Source: Gari tellinella
Taxonomy: Eukaryota; Mollusca; Bivalvia; Cardiida; Psammobiidae
Direction of reading: 5' to 3'
Assembly (NCBI GenBank): GCA_922989275.2
Contig: OV277872.1
Coordinates: forward strand, 28,722,119-28,786,118
Length of the DNA: 64,000 nucleotides
Shown here piece by piece: positions 1 to 12,300 of this stretch (the first letter of the stretch is position 1; each line of letters starts with the position of its first letter). Below the pieces are notes generated by a model. That model ran no database searches. It saw only the letters and a list, made by a program, of their open reading frames with translations, and was not told the DNA's origin. The position numbers were made by a program, and so were the translations under genes.

Positions 1-266
1 AACGAATTTACTGCTGCAATGTCGTCTGCTTAAAATTGTCGTCTGCTTTTTTTTCTCAAAGTTACATATTGGACATTTTGACAAAAACACTTAATGACGA
101 AGGACAAACAGCTTGAATCCAGATCAGACGCCGCGTTACGCGGCGTCTAATCTGGGTTCAAGCTGTTTGCAAATGAAAGCCAATTTCCCTCTCTCTAACG
201 ACTCCCTCCGAACAACGCACACAATCTCTGTCTCCCATTGGGTGTCGTTGTAGAGAAGGGGCGCTG
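1..266 (-). repeat. Family B MITE, left part cut by window edge
   Basis: The right end (GGGGCGCTG followed by TA) and the Hp1 hairpin at 111-171 match other B copies in reverse orientation. It is non-coding; the short reading frames across it are frames through the palindrome. Confidence 0.75.
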
Positions 267-279
267 TAGTAGATATTTC

Positions 280-650
280 TGTGATATTTTGCATGTACTG
301 TATGTCTTGTATTGAGTCACCAGTGAATAATAAAGCTCGGCGTTCTGTGAAGAAATTACTACCTGGTGGGGGACATTTGCAGCCCAGAAGGCTCTGACAT
401 TTTGATGTTTTTGGTTTTTCTTTGGGTATCGAGCTGTATTTAAAACTACATACGGAGTGTCTACTGGACGGTCGCTCAATGCAAAATATGTCGTATAATG
501 TCCAAGTTGCATAATGTAACAAACGTATAACGCGTTATCTGTCCCATTTTTGTATTTACGTATTCTTCTTATACATTCCATGTTGTTTCTATGCTGGAGT
601 CAGTTTCATAAATTCTTCGTACTTGGTTTGTAATTTAAAGTTAACACCAC
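280..650 (-). other. Unrecognised coding-like remnant
   Basis: An open frame on the minus strand from about 581 reads MECIRRIRKYKNGTDNALYV and continues with a normal mixed composition (YFALSDRPVDTPYVVLNTAR) until it runs into the B element. Upstream, after an apparent frameshift, another frame reads LQTKYEEFMKLTPA. This could be an exon piece or a decayed transposon protein. I do not recognise the family, and no clear splice sites were found. Confidence 0.25.
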
Positions 651-850
651 TTTATTAATACCGCTAAGCTATTTTTATTAAACCAATCTCAACGTATGAA
701 ACTTTATTATATACCTACCAATGTTCTGCCCGAAATATTTCTGTATTTTATCGAACAAATACACCTTGACGGATTGAAAATTCCGTATTACCCATGTACC
801 TTGTGTAATGGGAAAAGAACGTTTACTGTGAAGTCGGAAGTTCGGAACTA

Positions 851-1059
851 CAGTAAAACCTCTCTCTTACGACCACTAAATTATGTTAAGTATCAGGGTG
901 TTTACGGTACATGTAGGTGACCGCTTAAAGCAAGGTGACAGTGAAACAGAAAGCTCCTTTAGGAGCTTTCTGTTTCACTGTCACCTTGCTTTAAGCTGTC
1001 ACCTCTCTATTATTTAATCAATTAGCATTCGTTTTAGTGGTCGTAATAGCGAGTATTTA
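851..1059. repeat. Family E MITE with Hp3 hairpin
   Basis: The left end CAGTAAAACCTCTCTCTTAC follows TA. The centre at about 930-1000 is a near-perfect palindrome around CAGAAAGCTCC/GGAGCTTTCTG. The right end is the complementary GTGGTCGTAATAG. The ends resemble pogo/Tigger-type Tc1-mariner termini. Confidence 0.7.
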
Positions 1060-1177
1060 CTTTCACGCGCCATTCCCCGAAGTGTGACGTATGGGAAATC
1101 CCGTTTATTTATAGTAACGCTCGAAACATTTCTATCGTTTTTCATTTTATTTTTATTATAAGAGGTATATAATAAAA

Positions 1178-1336
1178 GGAACATTACTATACTTTGCATA
1201 TATTATGTACCGGATCACTCTCGTTGTGTGTGTAAAGGCTATATCCAACTCGACCTTCGGTCTCGTTGGATATAGCCTTTACACACACAACTCGAGTGAT
1301 CCGGTGCATAAGATATGCAAAGTATAGTAATATTCC
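1178..1336. repeat. 159 bp perfect-type palindrome
   Basis: Arms of about 75 bp (beginning GGAACATTACTATACTTTGC and ending in its near complement) surround a short loop near CGACCTTCGGTC. It has no TIR of the named MITE families. It lies about 120 bp from an E element. Confidence 0.8.
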
Positions 1337-1574
1337 GTTTTTATCACGAAATGATGTATAGTTGACGCAGTTAAACATGTTTATCATGTTTGCATAATTA
1401 CAATGTATGCTTTCCTGATACTACTAGATTGATACCTACTTCATTTTATTGTCATGTATATTGTATTGATTGTTGTTTGTCACATGCTGTATACTTATCT
1501 ATGTTTTTGTAATCTTCAGTTCGGAGGAAATAAAGATATACATGTATACTCGCCATTATGGTTTTACTACATGT
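1337..1574. other. No recognisable feature
   Basis: AT-rich unique-looking sequence with no supported exon or repeat. Confidence 0.4.
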
Positions 1575-1750
1575 ATCAAAATGTCCAATATGTAAATTTG
1601 AGACGAACAACAGATGAAAATTTTATGTAGACGATATTGCAACCGCCGTGAAAAGGTTGGACATACTTGTCTTGTTTCGGAAACAGCGGCAAGCGTTGTT
1701 GTAAGAAGGGAATCGTTGTTCAGAGGGCCTTTGTGGGGAGGGAACTCTGT
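1575..1750 (+). repeat. Family B MITE, right half only
   Basis: It starts at the B motif CAAAATGTCCAATATGTAA and ends GGGAGGGAACTCTG/TA. The hairpin and left half are missing. Confidence 0.65.
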
Positions 1751-1902
1751 AACACTATTGTTTCATTGTCATTTATGCCAATCTGCATTGGTTTAGGAGA
1801 CCCATTTTAACACGTTTGTCCCAATAAGATACTCAATGAATGAGATACAAAACAATTAATTTGTTTATTCTTTATGAGCAGTTACCTTAGAAGTCAAAAT
1901 GA

Positions 1903-2127
1903 TACAGCGGAATACACAGTTTTCGTTCCTGTTCAAGCGGAACTAAACGCGAAAGTTTGAACATTTTCTAACAATTCATTTAATCTTTAATCTTGGTGGC
2001 AAACAGTTTGGAGCCAGATCAAGTGCCGGGTCACCCAGCGTGTGATCTGGTTCCGAACTATTTGCAATAGAATTAATAGCTTTAGAGTAGACGCTTTCAT
2101 AGGGAAAGAATCACGTCTTCTGCACTC
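1903..2127 (-). repeat. Degenerate family A MITE with Hp1
   Basis: The hairpin at about 2003-2066 reads CAAACAGTTTGGAGCCAGAT and its imperfect complement. The right end GGGAAAGAATCACGTCTTCT matches the A terminus. Confidence 0.55.
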
Positions 2128-2527
2128 TATTTACATATCAAAATACAATTTATCTACAGTTACTACCAACAACCACCGACCCCATGGGCATATGTGTCAC
2201 CTGACTTATATAAACGTACAAAATAGACCCACAATTTACTTTCAAAATATAAGTAAATAGGAAACAATGATCAGCTTTGAATTTATAAGCCAGTCGTAAG
2301 GCAGATTACAAATTAAGTTTACTATTCTGCTATGAATAGCGTATATTGACGCTTTTGTAAACAGCGTAGATCTAGATCAGACAGATGCTGTAGGACCATA
2401 ACTGGTGTCTGACATGAGCCTAGTACGCTCTTTCCATGGAAAGTAAATGACACATTAAAGATATGCTTATAAACACATCCAACCCTAACGACGAGTTTAC
2501 TCGTCATTCAAAAATGTATACCTATGA

Positions 2528-2640
2528 AAAATATACATTTGTTTTGTGCAAACAGTGAAGACCCTGATCAGAGGGTTCCTTAAGAAGCCATCTGATGAGG
2601 AGCTGCACTGCTTGTCATTTTGCAATTTATTGATAAAGAA
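2528..2640. repeat. Hp1-variant hairpin
   Basis: CAAACAGTGAAGACCCTGAT pairs with the downstream ATGAGGAGCTGCACTGCTTG. The same variant recurs near 15435-15510, 30319-30397 and 63640-63675, so it is a separate hairpin family. Confidence 0.45.
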
Positions 2641-3000
2641 TAGCCCTAAATAAGTAAATATGGACTAGACGTTATTGAAAACTGAAAGTGTCAATTTGAA
2701 GTCTATGGGGTAAATGAGTTAGACACATATAAATATAACGTTTGAATTTTCGGCTGGAGGAGTTGGAGAGATAGATAGAGTTTATTCAGGTAACACTATA
2801 CATATCATGGCAACCAACAATAAGTATACGCAGATCAAACAAAAAGTTACAAATCATGTATACAAATGTAGATTCATGACAGGCACACCAATACCAAGGA
2901 TAAAAAAAGAGAACTCGTTTTCCCTTATTTCCATTGTGGTCCCTAATGGAGGGTTAACATGATATTTGCCAATATAATGACAGAAGCTGGAATCTTCATG
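2641..3000. other. Retroelement-tail-like sequence and possible 3' UTR
   Basis: The minus strand carries AATAAA (complement of TTTATT at 2782-2787), followed on the plus strand by a CAGGTAACACTATACAT-type tail that resembles tails at 15135 and 37400. It may be the 3' UTR of the EF-hand gene or an old retroelement end. Confidence 0.3.
2782..2787 (-). terminator. Candidate poly(A) signal for the EF-hand gene
   Basis: AATAAA on the minus strand, 215 bp beyond the tentative stop codon at 3002-3004. It is supported only by position. Confidence 0.3.
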
Positions 3001-3001
3001 A

Positions 3002-3051
3002 CTAGTCATCATCCGGGTTATCAGGTGAGTGACTTCCGGTCTGGTTGGCCT
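3002..3051 (-). CDS. Tentative last exon of the EF-hand gene
   Basis: Acceptor GTGTCAG, then phase-correct codons giving EANQTGSHSPDNPDDD and TAG. Codon choice looks coding (GCC, AAC, CAG, ACC) and an acidic tail is plausible. The polypyrimidine tract is weak, so the true last exon may lie elsewhere. Confidence 0.45.
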
Positions 3052-6000
3052 CTGACACGTCCTGGTGCATTTGGGGGCGATTCATATTAACTCGATTCAG
3101 TAGGAACTGACACAAATCTGGAAATAGAATAAGCGGTGGAAACAAACAGTCTTTATAAATCAGGGCTGCCATTTCTCCGGATTTTTCCTAAGTACTCGGA
3201 TTTTTATCCGAGCAGATCATAGCTTAACACAGGCTGAAAGTAAAGCTGAATGCGACTTAAGGCGCATTTTGCTTTACTTTCAACCTATTTTAAGCAGCCA
3301 TGTGTCTTCAAAACAAGAAACAGACTATGGGGTAAAGATACGATTAGTAAATTGCGTCTGAAAAATAAATTGTTTTAAATCTGAGGATTTTTATGATCAA
3401 CTTATGGCAGCCCTGATAAATGATGACAAACAATGCGATTGGAAAACGGATAGTTTTGGAATAACTTATACAGAATACATTGGAGAAGACGGTATTCCCT
3501 TCGTTTTAAACAAACCTAAAATTAAACGCCATGAATCAAAATGTAGAATATGACAGCATTTCGAACGTGTTAAGAATTTTGTTTTCTGAATGGCAAACAG
3601 ATTGGAACCAGATTATATGGCGTCTAATCTGGCTCAAAACTGTTTGCAATGAACATATACATGTATATGTGATTTATTCAAGTTCAAAACCGGGTAAATG
3701 GGAAATGATAACATCTTCACCAGGGCTACCATTTCTCCGCATGTTTCCCAAATCTTCAGATTTGTCTTTTTTTCTCCGGACCTACGTTTTTTTCCCAAAT
3801 TCTTCGGAATTCTGCTCTTATTTTTAAGATTTTGAATCCTATGCGTTTTTGCTTACTTACATGAAGGAAACATTGATATGAGTGTCAAACAGTTTAGATC
3901 CAAATCAGGCACCGCGTTACACGACGTCTGATCTAAATATAAACTGTTTGTATAATTACAGTGGAGAAAAAGTTATTTTTTCCCAATAAACGCGTTTACG
4001 CTAAATCTATTATTTCCTATGCAAACAGTTTGGAGCCAGATCAGACGCCGGGTAACCCGGCGTCTGATCAGTCTCCAAACTGTTTGCCACTCAGATTTAA
4101 ATAAATGGTCAGGATTGTCAATAGGTTGTCTTTTTCTACGTTTTAGTGTAATGCGTTTGCGTACGTTTGCGTTTAAACGGGAAAGAATAACGTTATATCC
4201 ACTGTATGTTAGAGTTATAGAACCTGACAGCTAAAGAGTTAATTAAAGGTACGATTCTTTAATTCGCGATTGAAAATTTGGAAATTTTAGGATTAGCAAC
4301 TTATGGTAGATCTGCTTCCCCCACTTCACTTGATTTGGGTATTTTGAATGGGGAGGGGTTGCTGCCCAGAGCATACTTTGATCATCAAGGATACCGTACA
4401 GAATATACCAAACCCATATCTGCCATTACGTCATATGCTTTAACCCCTTCACTGCCGTGACGTCATCAATTTTAAACAATAATTTTTGTCGTCTGCTTTT
4501 ATTTCTTAAATTTTAACTTTTGCTATTTTGACTGAAGAAATAATGAAATGAGTGTCAAACAGTTTGGATCCTGATCAGACGCCGCGTTACGCGGCGTCTG
4601 ATCAGGATCCAAACTGTTTGCAAAAATGTGTTTTACTCGGGGTAAGGCAATGATTGTCGTCTGCTTTTATTTCTCAAATTTAGAGTTTAGTTGAATTTGA
4701 TAAAGATTATATCGCTATTAGTGTCAAACAGTATGGATGCTGATCAGACGACGTGTTACGCGGCGTATGACCAGGAATGCCTGCAAATAATAATTGTGTT
4801 CGATGCAAGACAGTGAAGGGGTTAAATTAGCAATGTCAGCAATTCGCTTCCAAATTGGCTACTAACTCGACTGTAGCTAAATTACATATCATACACTTGT
4901 CAGAGAAACCTTTTCACCCTGGATGACGTAAAAATACCTCTGTACAGATCTCCCTCTCGACATCAGCACCCAATGGGAGAAAAATATTACAGTGCTCCCT
5001 CCCTACAACGGCCCTCCCAACAACGACTCCCTCCTTACAACGACTCTTGTCGCAGTTCCCTGAACATTCACGACTGCAATATCGTCTGCTTAAAAGTGTC
5101 GTCTGCTGTTTTTCTCAAAGTTAAATAATGGACATTTTGAGATGAAAAAACTTTACGACGAGTGACAAACAGCTTGAATCCAGACCAGACGCCACATTAC
5201 GCGGCGTCTGCTCTGGATTCAAGCTGTTTGCAAATTTCCCTCCCTATAACGACTCCCTCCGAACAACGCACACACTTTTTGTCTCCCGTTGGGTGTCGTT
5301 GTAGAGAGGGAACGCTTTATGTGTGTTCTTCGGAAGGAGTTGTCACGTATAGGGAGGGAAATTGGCTTACAGTTGCAAACAGTTTGAATCCGGCTCAAAC
5401 GCCGCACCATGCTGTTTGCCACTGTTCATTATGTTTATTCAATTAAAATGTAACTTTGGGGGGAAAAGAAGAAAACAGGACAAGCAGACGACAATTTTAA
5501 GATATTGCAACAGTGAGAACGTTAGATATCATTGTATTGTTTGGGGAAAAGCGGCAAGCGTCGTTGTAAGAAGGGAGTCGTTGTTGGGAGAGGGAAGGCT
5601 CTATCGGCCGTCGGGCTAAAACAGCCGGGCCAATACTTCTGCTACATGTATAATGCCCATGCGGCGAAGGGACACCATACCCGGTTAATAAAACAATGGG
5701 TATATATAGAGTTATGAGTTAACTCATTGTCCCATAGCCTGTTTCTAGTTTTCAAGATTGTTGCCCACTTAAAGCAGGTTGAAAGTAAAGCAGAATGCGC
5801 CTTAAGGCACATTCTGTTTTACTTTCAGCCAGCTTTAAGATATTATCTGGTAGAATATAGAAAATATTTCTTATGATTCTTATTTGTGACAATATAAGTT
5901 GGAACTATTTATTTCAGTAGAGGAATAAATTAAAGGCGTAAAAAGCGTATTTATGGGGTAATGGGTTAAATGAGGATACATGTATCAACGTTCGACTATA

Positions 6001-6312
6001 CTCCATGTCACGTATGTCACATACCTTCTTGCGATAGTTGGCCGTTGTCATCGAAGGCTATCTCATTTATAACCTCATCCGCTTCGTCTGGTTCGAAGGG
6101 CTCGGATCCCATCTCAGTCAGTATCTTCCGCAGTTCCGCCTTAAAGTTAAAAGTATATACATTATAATTCAAATTAATCCATTTTGGACAATCCAGAGCA
6201 AGAGAACAATTTTCATTATATCTCTCTGTTATGAGTCAGCATACAGAGTTGAGGGAAAGGTTCGATTTAGCCACAGGTACTTGACACATACATCTAGATC
6301 TAGCCTATTACC

Positions 6313-6344
<32 letters not shown>

Positions 6345-9300
6345 TTTACTATTCTTCTATAATAGATACAAGGTAAACAGCACAATCCAACACCTAGTCT
6401 TAACTATCGACTTAAACTAATGCTAAAATAGACTAGATCGCCGATATTCTCTTGTGGTACCCTCGGGAAATGATTAATTTATCAATATCTACTTTTTATT
6501 TAATAAAATTCCGTCAAATAACGCCAAAGTACGTGAATTATTTTTTTATATTTTTTTTGTACATGCAATAGGCTAGATCTAGATGTATGTGTCAAGTACC
6601 TGTGCATTTAGCCATGGCATAGTCAAATTTACAAATATTACGAATACAGCGCTCCCTCTCTACAACGACATCAAATGGGAGACAACAAGTGTGTGCGTTG
6701 TGCGGAGGGAGTCGTTACAGAGAGGAAAATGGGGTTACATTTGCAAACAGCTTGAATCCAAAATCAGACGCCGCGTAACGCGACGTCTGATCTGGATTCA
6801 CGCTGTTTGTCACTCGTCACTTAGGTTTGTTATGTCAAAATGCCCAATATGTAATTTTGAGAAAAACAGTAGACGACAACTTTAAGCAAAAGATATTGCA
6901 GACGTTAAAAGGTTTGACATAATTTCTTGTTTCGGGATCAGCGGCAAGCGTCGTTGTGAGGAGGGAATCGTTGTAGAGAGGGAGCGCTATATATGTAAAA
7001 TGATTTCAAATGTCGAGATAAGATATGCATACCTTCGAAACTGGGCCGTCAAATAGATCGTTCAGTGTGTTGGTTAGAGCTGATGGTACCTTGGTCTGGC
7101 TAACCAGGTAATCTCGAAACATTTCTTCAAACTCCTCAAACGTCAGACCCGAAGATGCTGTGGTGCATAGATGTATACGTTATTGTTTCCCGTTTAAACG
7201 GAACTTAAACCAAACGCAATGCAATGAAATGTATAGGAAATGACAAATTCTTATAGTAGAAAAAACGTTATTTGTTCCAAAAGTTACTTTAGATCAACCT
7301 AGACGACACATTACTAAACCCTTAAATTTACTCTATATGTACACATTTTTGTGCATTGAACTGATTCCTCCACTGAAGGAAATAGTTCCAAATTATACTG
7401 TCATTAAATAGTGCACCATTTCCCTGTTTCTACGGGAGTTGTGTAGTTTGATTTAGAAATAGCGGAGCTAATGTGTTAAGTTAATATATTGAACTGTGAT
7501 CTCACATATACTATAATTTTTGATTTCAAACTAAAAAACAGTCACATGTAAACAATTATGTACAAGCGGTTAAATAATCATTTATTTTGAAATAGATTTC
7601 TAAATTGAATCCAGATGCCTAGATTTTAGTCAATGAGTAAAACAGGTATACCTACGGTCTTTTTTGTACTTGACATAACGGGAAGTGACGTCATCTGTTG
7701 TTGGATTCATGTTGAAAATCTGAAGCATTTTCTTGGCGCCATATTGATCTACCACTCCGGAATCTTGTGTTAGGTCAAAGGCTAGAACGACACATAAAGC
7801 GCAAAAGACGTTACAGGGTTCCAGATTAGAGGGAGTAAACTGCAGAAATCCAACATTTTCTCACTTATTTTAGCATAAAATTCTATGGTGTTACTACTCA
7901 TTAGAATCGTCTCGAAGAGACGATTCAAATGAGTATGTCACCATAGGGTTTAAAGCAGAAATAAAGATTTTAGTTTTTGAAATGCTCCCCTTATCTGGAG
8001 CCCTGCGTTATACTTTTATTCCGCTTAAACGCAAACGGAACTAAAACTCATTGCAAAGTAAACAATACTGCATCCAGTAGACGCTTACATCCGCTGTGGT
8101 ATCCTTGACAATGTATTAAAAATCTTTTCTAAGTCCAAAGTAGGTCAATGTCAAATTGAGTTTGGGTAATAAGAACCAGATGGTAATTATTCAAAACAAC
8201 ACTTGTACAAGTATCCAAGCATTGTTACCAGTAATATGGACTCTAGACAAAGCGGTTTAATTTGGTTATCCAAAACATAGCCAATTTAAAATAGTCTTAG
8301 TTCAAATTAGGTCAAGGTCGAAATCAAGGTTGGGTAATGGGGCCTTTACATACACGGACTTTCTACGATTTTCTTACACACATTGGCACACATCCGTAAA
8401 AGTTAACGGTTTCTTACGATATATGCCACTTTTAAGAGTGAATTAAGATGTGTTACGAGTTGTTACGGGCTATTTACGGTATCTTACGAGTTATTACGAT
8501 ATGTTTACGACAAAACTCCGCGTTCTATAGCAGTCGCACCTGGTTTTCTCTACTTGCACGCTCTTTCAGTTAAAGGGTCACTCAATATAAGTTTGACTGT
8601 ACCTGCCCCTTCACCGTCATAGCCCGAGTACAATGATACTTGCAAAAGGTTTGGATCCAAATCTGGCATCGTGTGACGCGGCACCTGGTCAGGTTCCAAA
8701 CTGCTTGACATTCAATTTTATACTCCTTAAATCAAAAAACCTAAAATTAAAATTTGAGAAATAAACATAGACGAATTGTTCAAAGCTCGTTACGTGATGA
8801 CAGTGAAGGGGCTTTATCGTAAACAATACGTAATATTACCGCCTGCAACAATTATTGCAAATTACTGTTATAATATTATTTTTTTCTTCAAAAATTTCTC
8901 AAAATATAAGATTAGAGTCTCAATTTGAGTAGGTCCTGATGTGAGTTGTCGCCACGTGCGGTTTAATCTGGATATAAACTGTTTGCAAATGTTAGGGTTA
9001 CGTGTTGTTACGTTCGATTTGCGATTAAGTTGCGGATTGTAACGGATTATTTACGTGTTGTTTACGGAGAAGTTCATCCGTGGTCTATCGTAAAAAAGTT
9101 TTTGACATGTCAAAAAAAAAGATTTTCGTCTTACGGAGGCTTACGGATGTTGTCGAGTTTTGCGGATGGTAACGGATTGTCTATTACGGACGTCTGCGAT
9201 GTGTTTGCGGATGCTAACGAGTTATTTCCGGACGTTTGCGATTGACTACGTAACGGTTTGGAGATCCGTAAGGACTCGTAAGAAACATCCGTGTATGTGA

Positions 9301-12300
9301 ACGCACCTTTATGAGTTGTTACGATAAAAGATAAATATTTGTTTTAAAAGAATGTGTTTTTATGGTAAAAATGTATTTAAAAAAACAACAAAAAAACCCA
9401 TGAATTTTTGAAATTTATATATTATGGCTTTAATATGAATATAAATGCCCCAACTCAATACGTTACACCAAATGTTCTATTAAATAAAGATAAAAAAGAT
9501 CATTACCAGATAAAAAATGAAATATTATTTAAAAACATATATTTTTGGGTAAAACCTTAGAAAATTCCTAAAAATCAGGATTTTAGGAGTTTTTTTCCAG
9601 TGGCTTTGAATATGAATCATTTAGCTCTAAATCTTCATGCAAGATACATATTCCATTTAAATGTTATAAATTACTTGTAAAAATACCTGCATGCTTGAAA
9701 TAAAAGTTTATTTTGTCAGTGACAATGAATTTAGTTAAATGAACACACGTTAAGATCTTGTAGTAGAGGGCATTTAAAAATTTTGGGGGAAAAAAATGCA
9801 CAGAAATGATTTTGTGTTTTCATATGCTCCAATATGTACCGAATAACCGAAAAAAAAATCAAGGAAAATCAAACAATGCGAAATCCGATTGTTTGGGGGT
9901 AAAATGATTGAATTGATAAACAAAAATGATAATATTTGGAAATTCCAGACTGTGATCCTGGGTGTTAACATAAAGGCTCCAAATCTACAAATTAGACTGA
10001 AAGTTACATGCACTGTCAAATAGTACTAATTGGGATACATAAAACTTTCAAAAAATGGTTCTTTTTGGGTGAAAATCATGAAAATATTAAACAAAAACCA
10101 AATTTTTGGAGATTTTAGTAGAGATTACCTGATGTCAAACACGAAAATATGCACAGAAATTGTTTATATGGTAGAGCATGTACCAAATAATAGGAGCAAA
10201 ATCTAGGAAAATCAATCTATACGAAATATGTTTGTTTGAGGCAAAATTGTTGAAATAGTAAATGAAAACGCTATTTTTAGGGATTTCAGTACTGTGTCGT
10301 TGGTTATCAATATAAAAGCTCCAAATTTACAGGCTAGATACTTATACATCTCTATTGTGAAAAGTATTATTAAGGATAAATAAAATTTTAAATTTTGAAT
10401 TTTGGGATAAAAATGTTGATATAATAAATGAAAACGCAAATTTTTGGAATTTCCCTACTGTGAACGTGGATATCAATATAAATGCACCAAATAAGCAGGT
10501 TAGACAAAAAATCATTTTAACTGTGTAATGGTACTAGTAAGGATAAATAAAACTTTCAAAAAACTGATTTTTGGGTTTAAATTGTCAAAATATTAAACCA
10601 AAATCACCAATTTTGGGGATTTTTGTAGACAATCCCTGCCATCAAAATCAAAATTGATTTATGCGTTATCATATGCTTTAATATGTACAAACTAATAGAA
10701 AAATAATCTAGAAAAATCAAACAATACCAAATATGTTTTTTGGGTAAAATCGTTGAAAAATAAAATGTAAATGGGCTTTATTTAGGATTTTACTACTGTG
10801 GTGGTGGCTATTAAAACAAAAGCTCCAAATCTACAGGTTAAACGAATACTCAATTGCACTGTGGAATGGAACTTATAAAGATGAATAAAACTGTCAAAAA
10901 ACTGATTTATGCATTATTTATGATTTAGCAGTTAAGTTGTTATAATAATTAAACAAAATACACCATTTTTCGAGATTTTAGCAGAGATCTCCTGGTCTGC
11001 AAACTCCAAATAAAGCCTTAAGCAAATAAAGGGAAAAGCGTTGAGAGTTGATTTATGTGTTTGAGTATGTTTCAACATGAATTAAATAACAGCAAAATAA
11101 AGGGAAATCCAACAAAGCCAAATACATATATGACATTTCGGAGTAAACTGGTTAAAAAATTAGTTTCAATGCGATTTTTTGAAATTTCCACAACATGGGT
11201 TTAGATATAAATGTTAAAGCTTCAAATTTACAGGTAAGACACAATATACTTTGTACTGTAGGCTATAATCACTCTGATTTGGGTCCTCACTATTTGCCAA
11301 TGATATATATTCTCGTTCCGCATACAATTAGGGTTAAGTAACAACCTATATTCGTTTCACACACAATAAGGGTTAAAAGACAGCATTTTGATAATTAAAC
11401 CAATGTACTAGCTTAGAAGCAGCATTTAAAATGCCACTTGTCAAATCAGAGTGTGCACTGATAGTAGGCAATAAGCACCACAAAAAGAATATTGACTGTT
11501 ATTGACCTGGTGATATATATACTATAAGTTATTTCATATACATGTATATATAGTAAGCACTGTTAGATCAATTAATTACATTAATTACGATGTATGCCCA
11601 ATGTGCGTATACTATGATTTGCTGATATTTCACACAGTTGTCAGATTCCATTATGACAGCTCAAAGTACAGGATAGCTCATGTCTATTTGTTTCCAACCA
11701 ACACCAGAACCAACCAGTATCGTGCAGAAAATCCAATGATGCAGAAAATTGTTAGTTTATGTTTTGATTTCTTTTATTGGTGGAGGGGGTGTATTTTTCC
11801 AAATCACTATAATATATTTTTGAGCTTGTTATGTGTAATTTTGGATAAACTAGTTGCAGATCTCATTTGAAAGGACTGTGTCAAGCCTACGTTATGTTTC
11901 CAATAACTAATTCGCATATTGTTTGTACCTATAACCGAACCTTTTCCTTTAAAACTTGACACGAGGACATCTGAAATGCTGATCTCCCTTATAAATGGAC
12001 TCGGCCACCCTGTGACATATCAGACCTAGTTGTTTGACCTTAGTAATGAATTTCAAAACAAATTCAAAATAATAGTTATCCTTAATTATAAAAGTCTCCA
12101 TTCATATATTTGTCTTAACTATATTTTTAAGTTTTATATTCATGTTATATTGCTGTAACAATGTACTCAATGTACTTTCAAATAGATTTGGAGCTTTTCT
12201 AATCATATTAATTGTCATAATATATACATTAAAAATGTGCCCTATTTAAGTTTACCATTTTTACTTAAAACTTTTAATCAATTAAACTCTTTGATTTATC

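Noticed and set aside
4019..4460. Many short frames reading QTVWSQIRRRVTRRLIWLQT
   Set aside because: These are frames through the Hp1 palindrome, repeated in every MITE; not genes.
11601..11870. 89-residue plus-strand frame in the palindrome centre
   Set aside because: No domain, AT-driven composition and no splice context; too weak to call a transposase piece.
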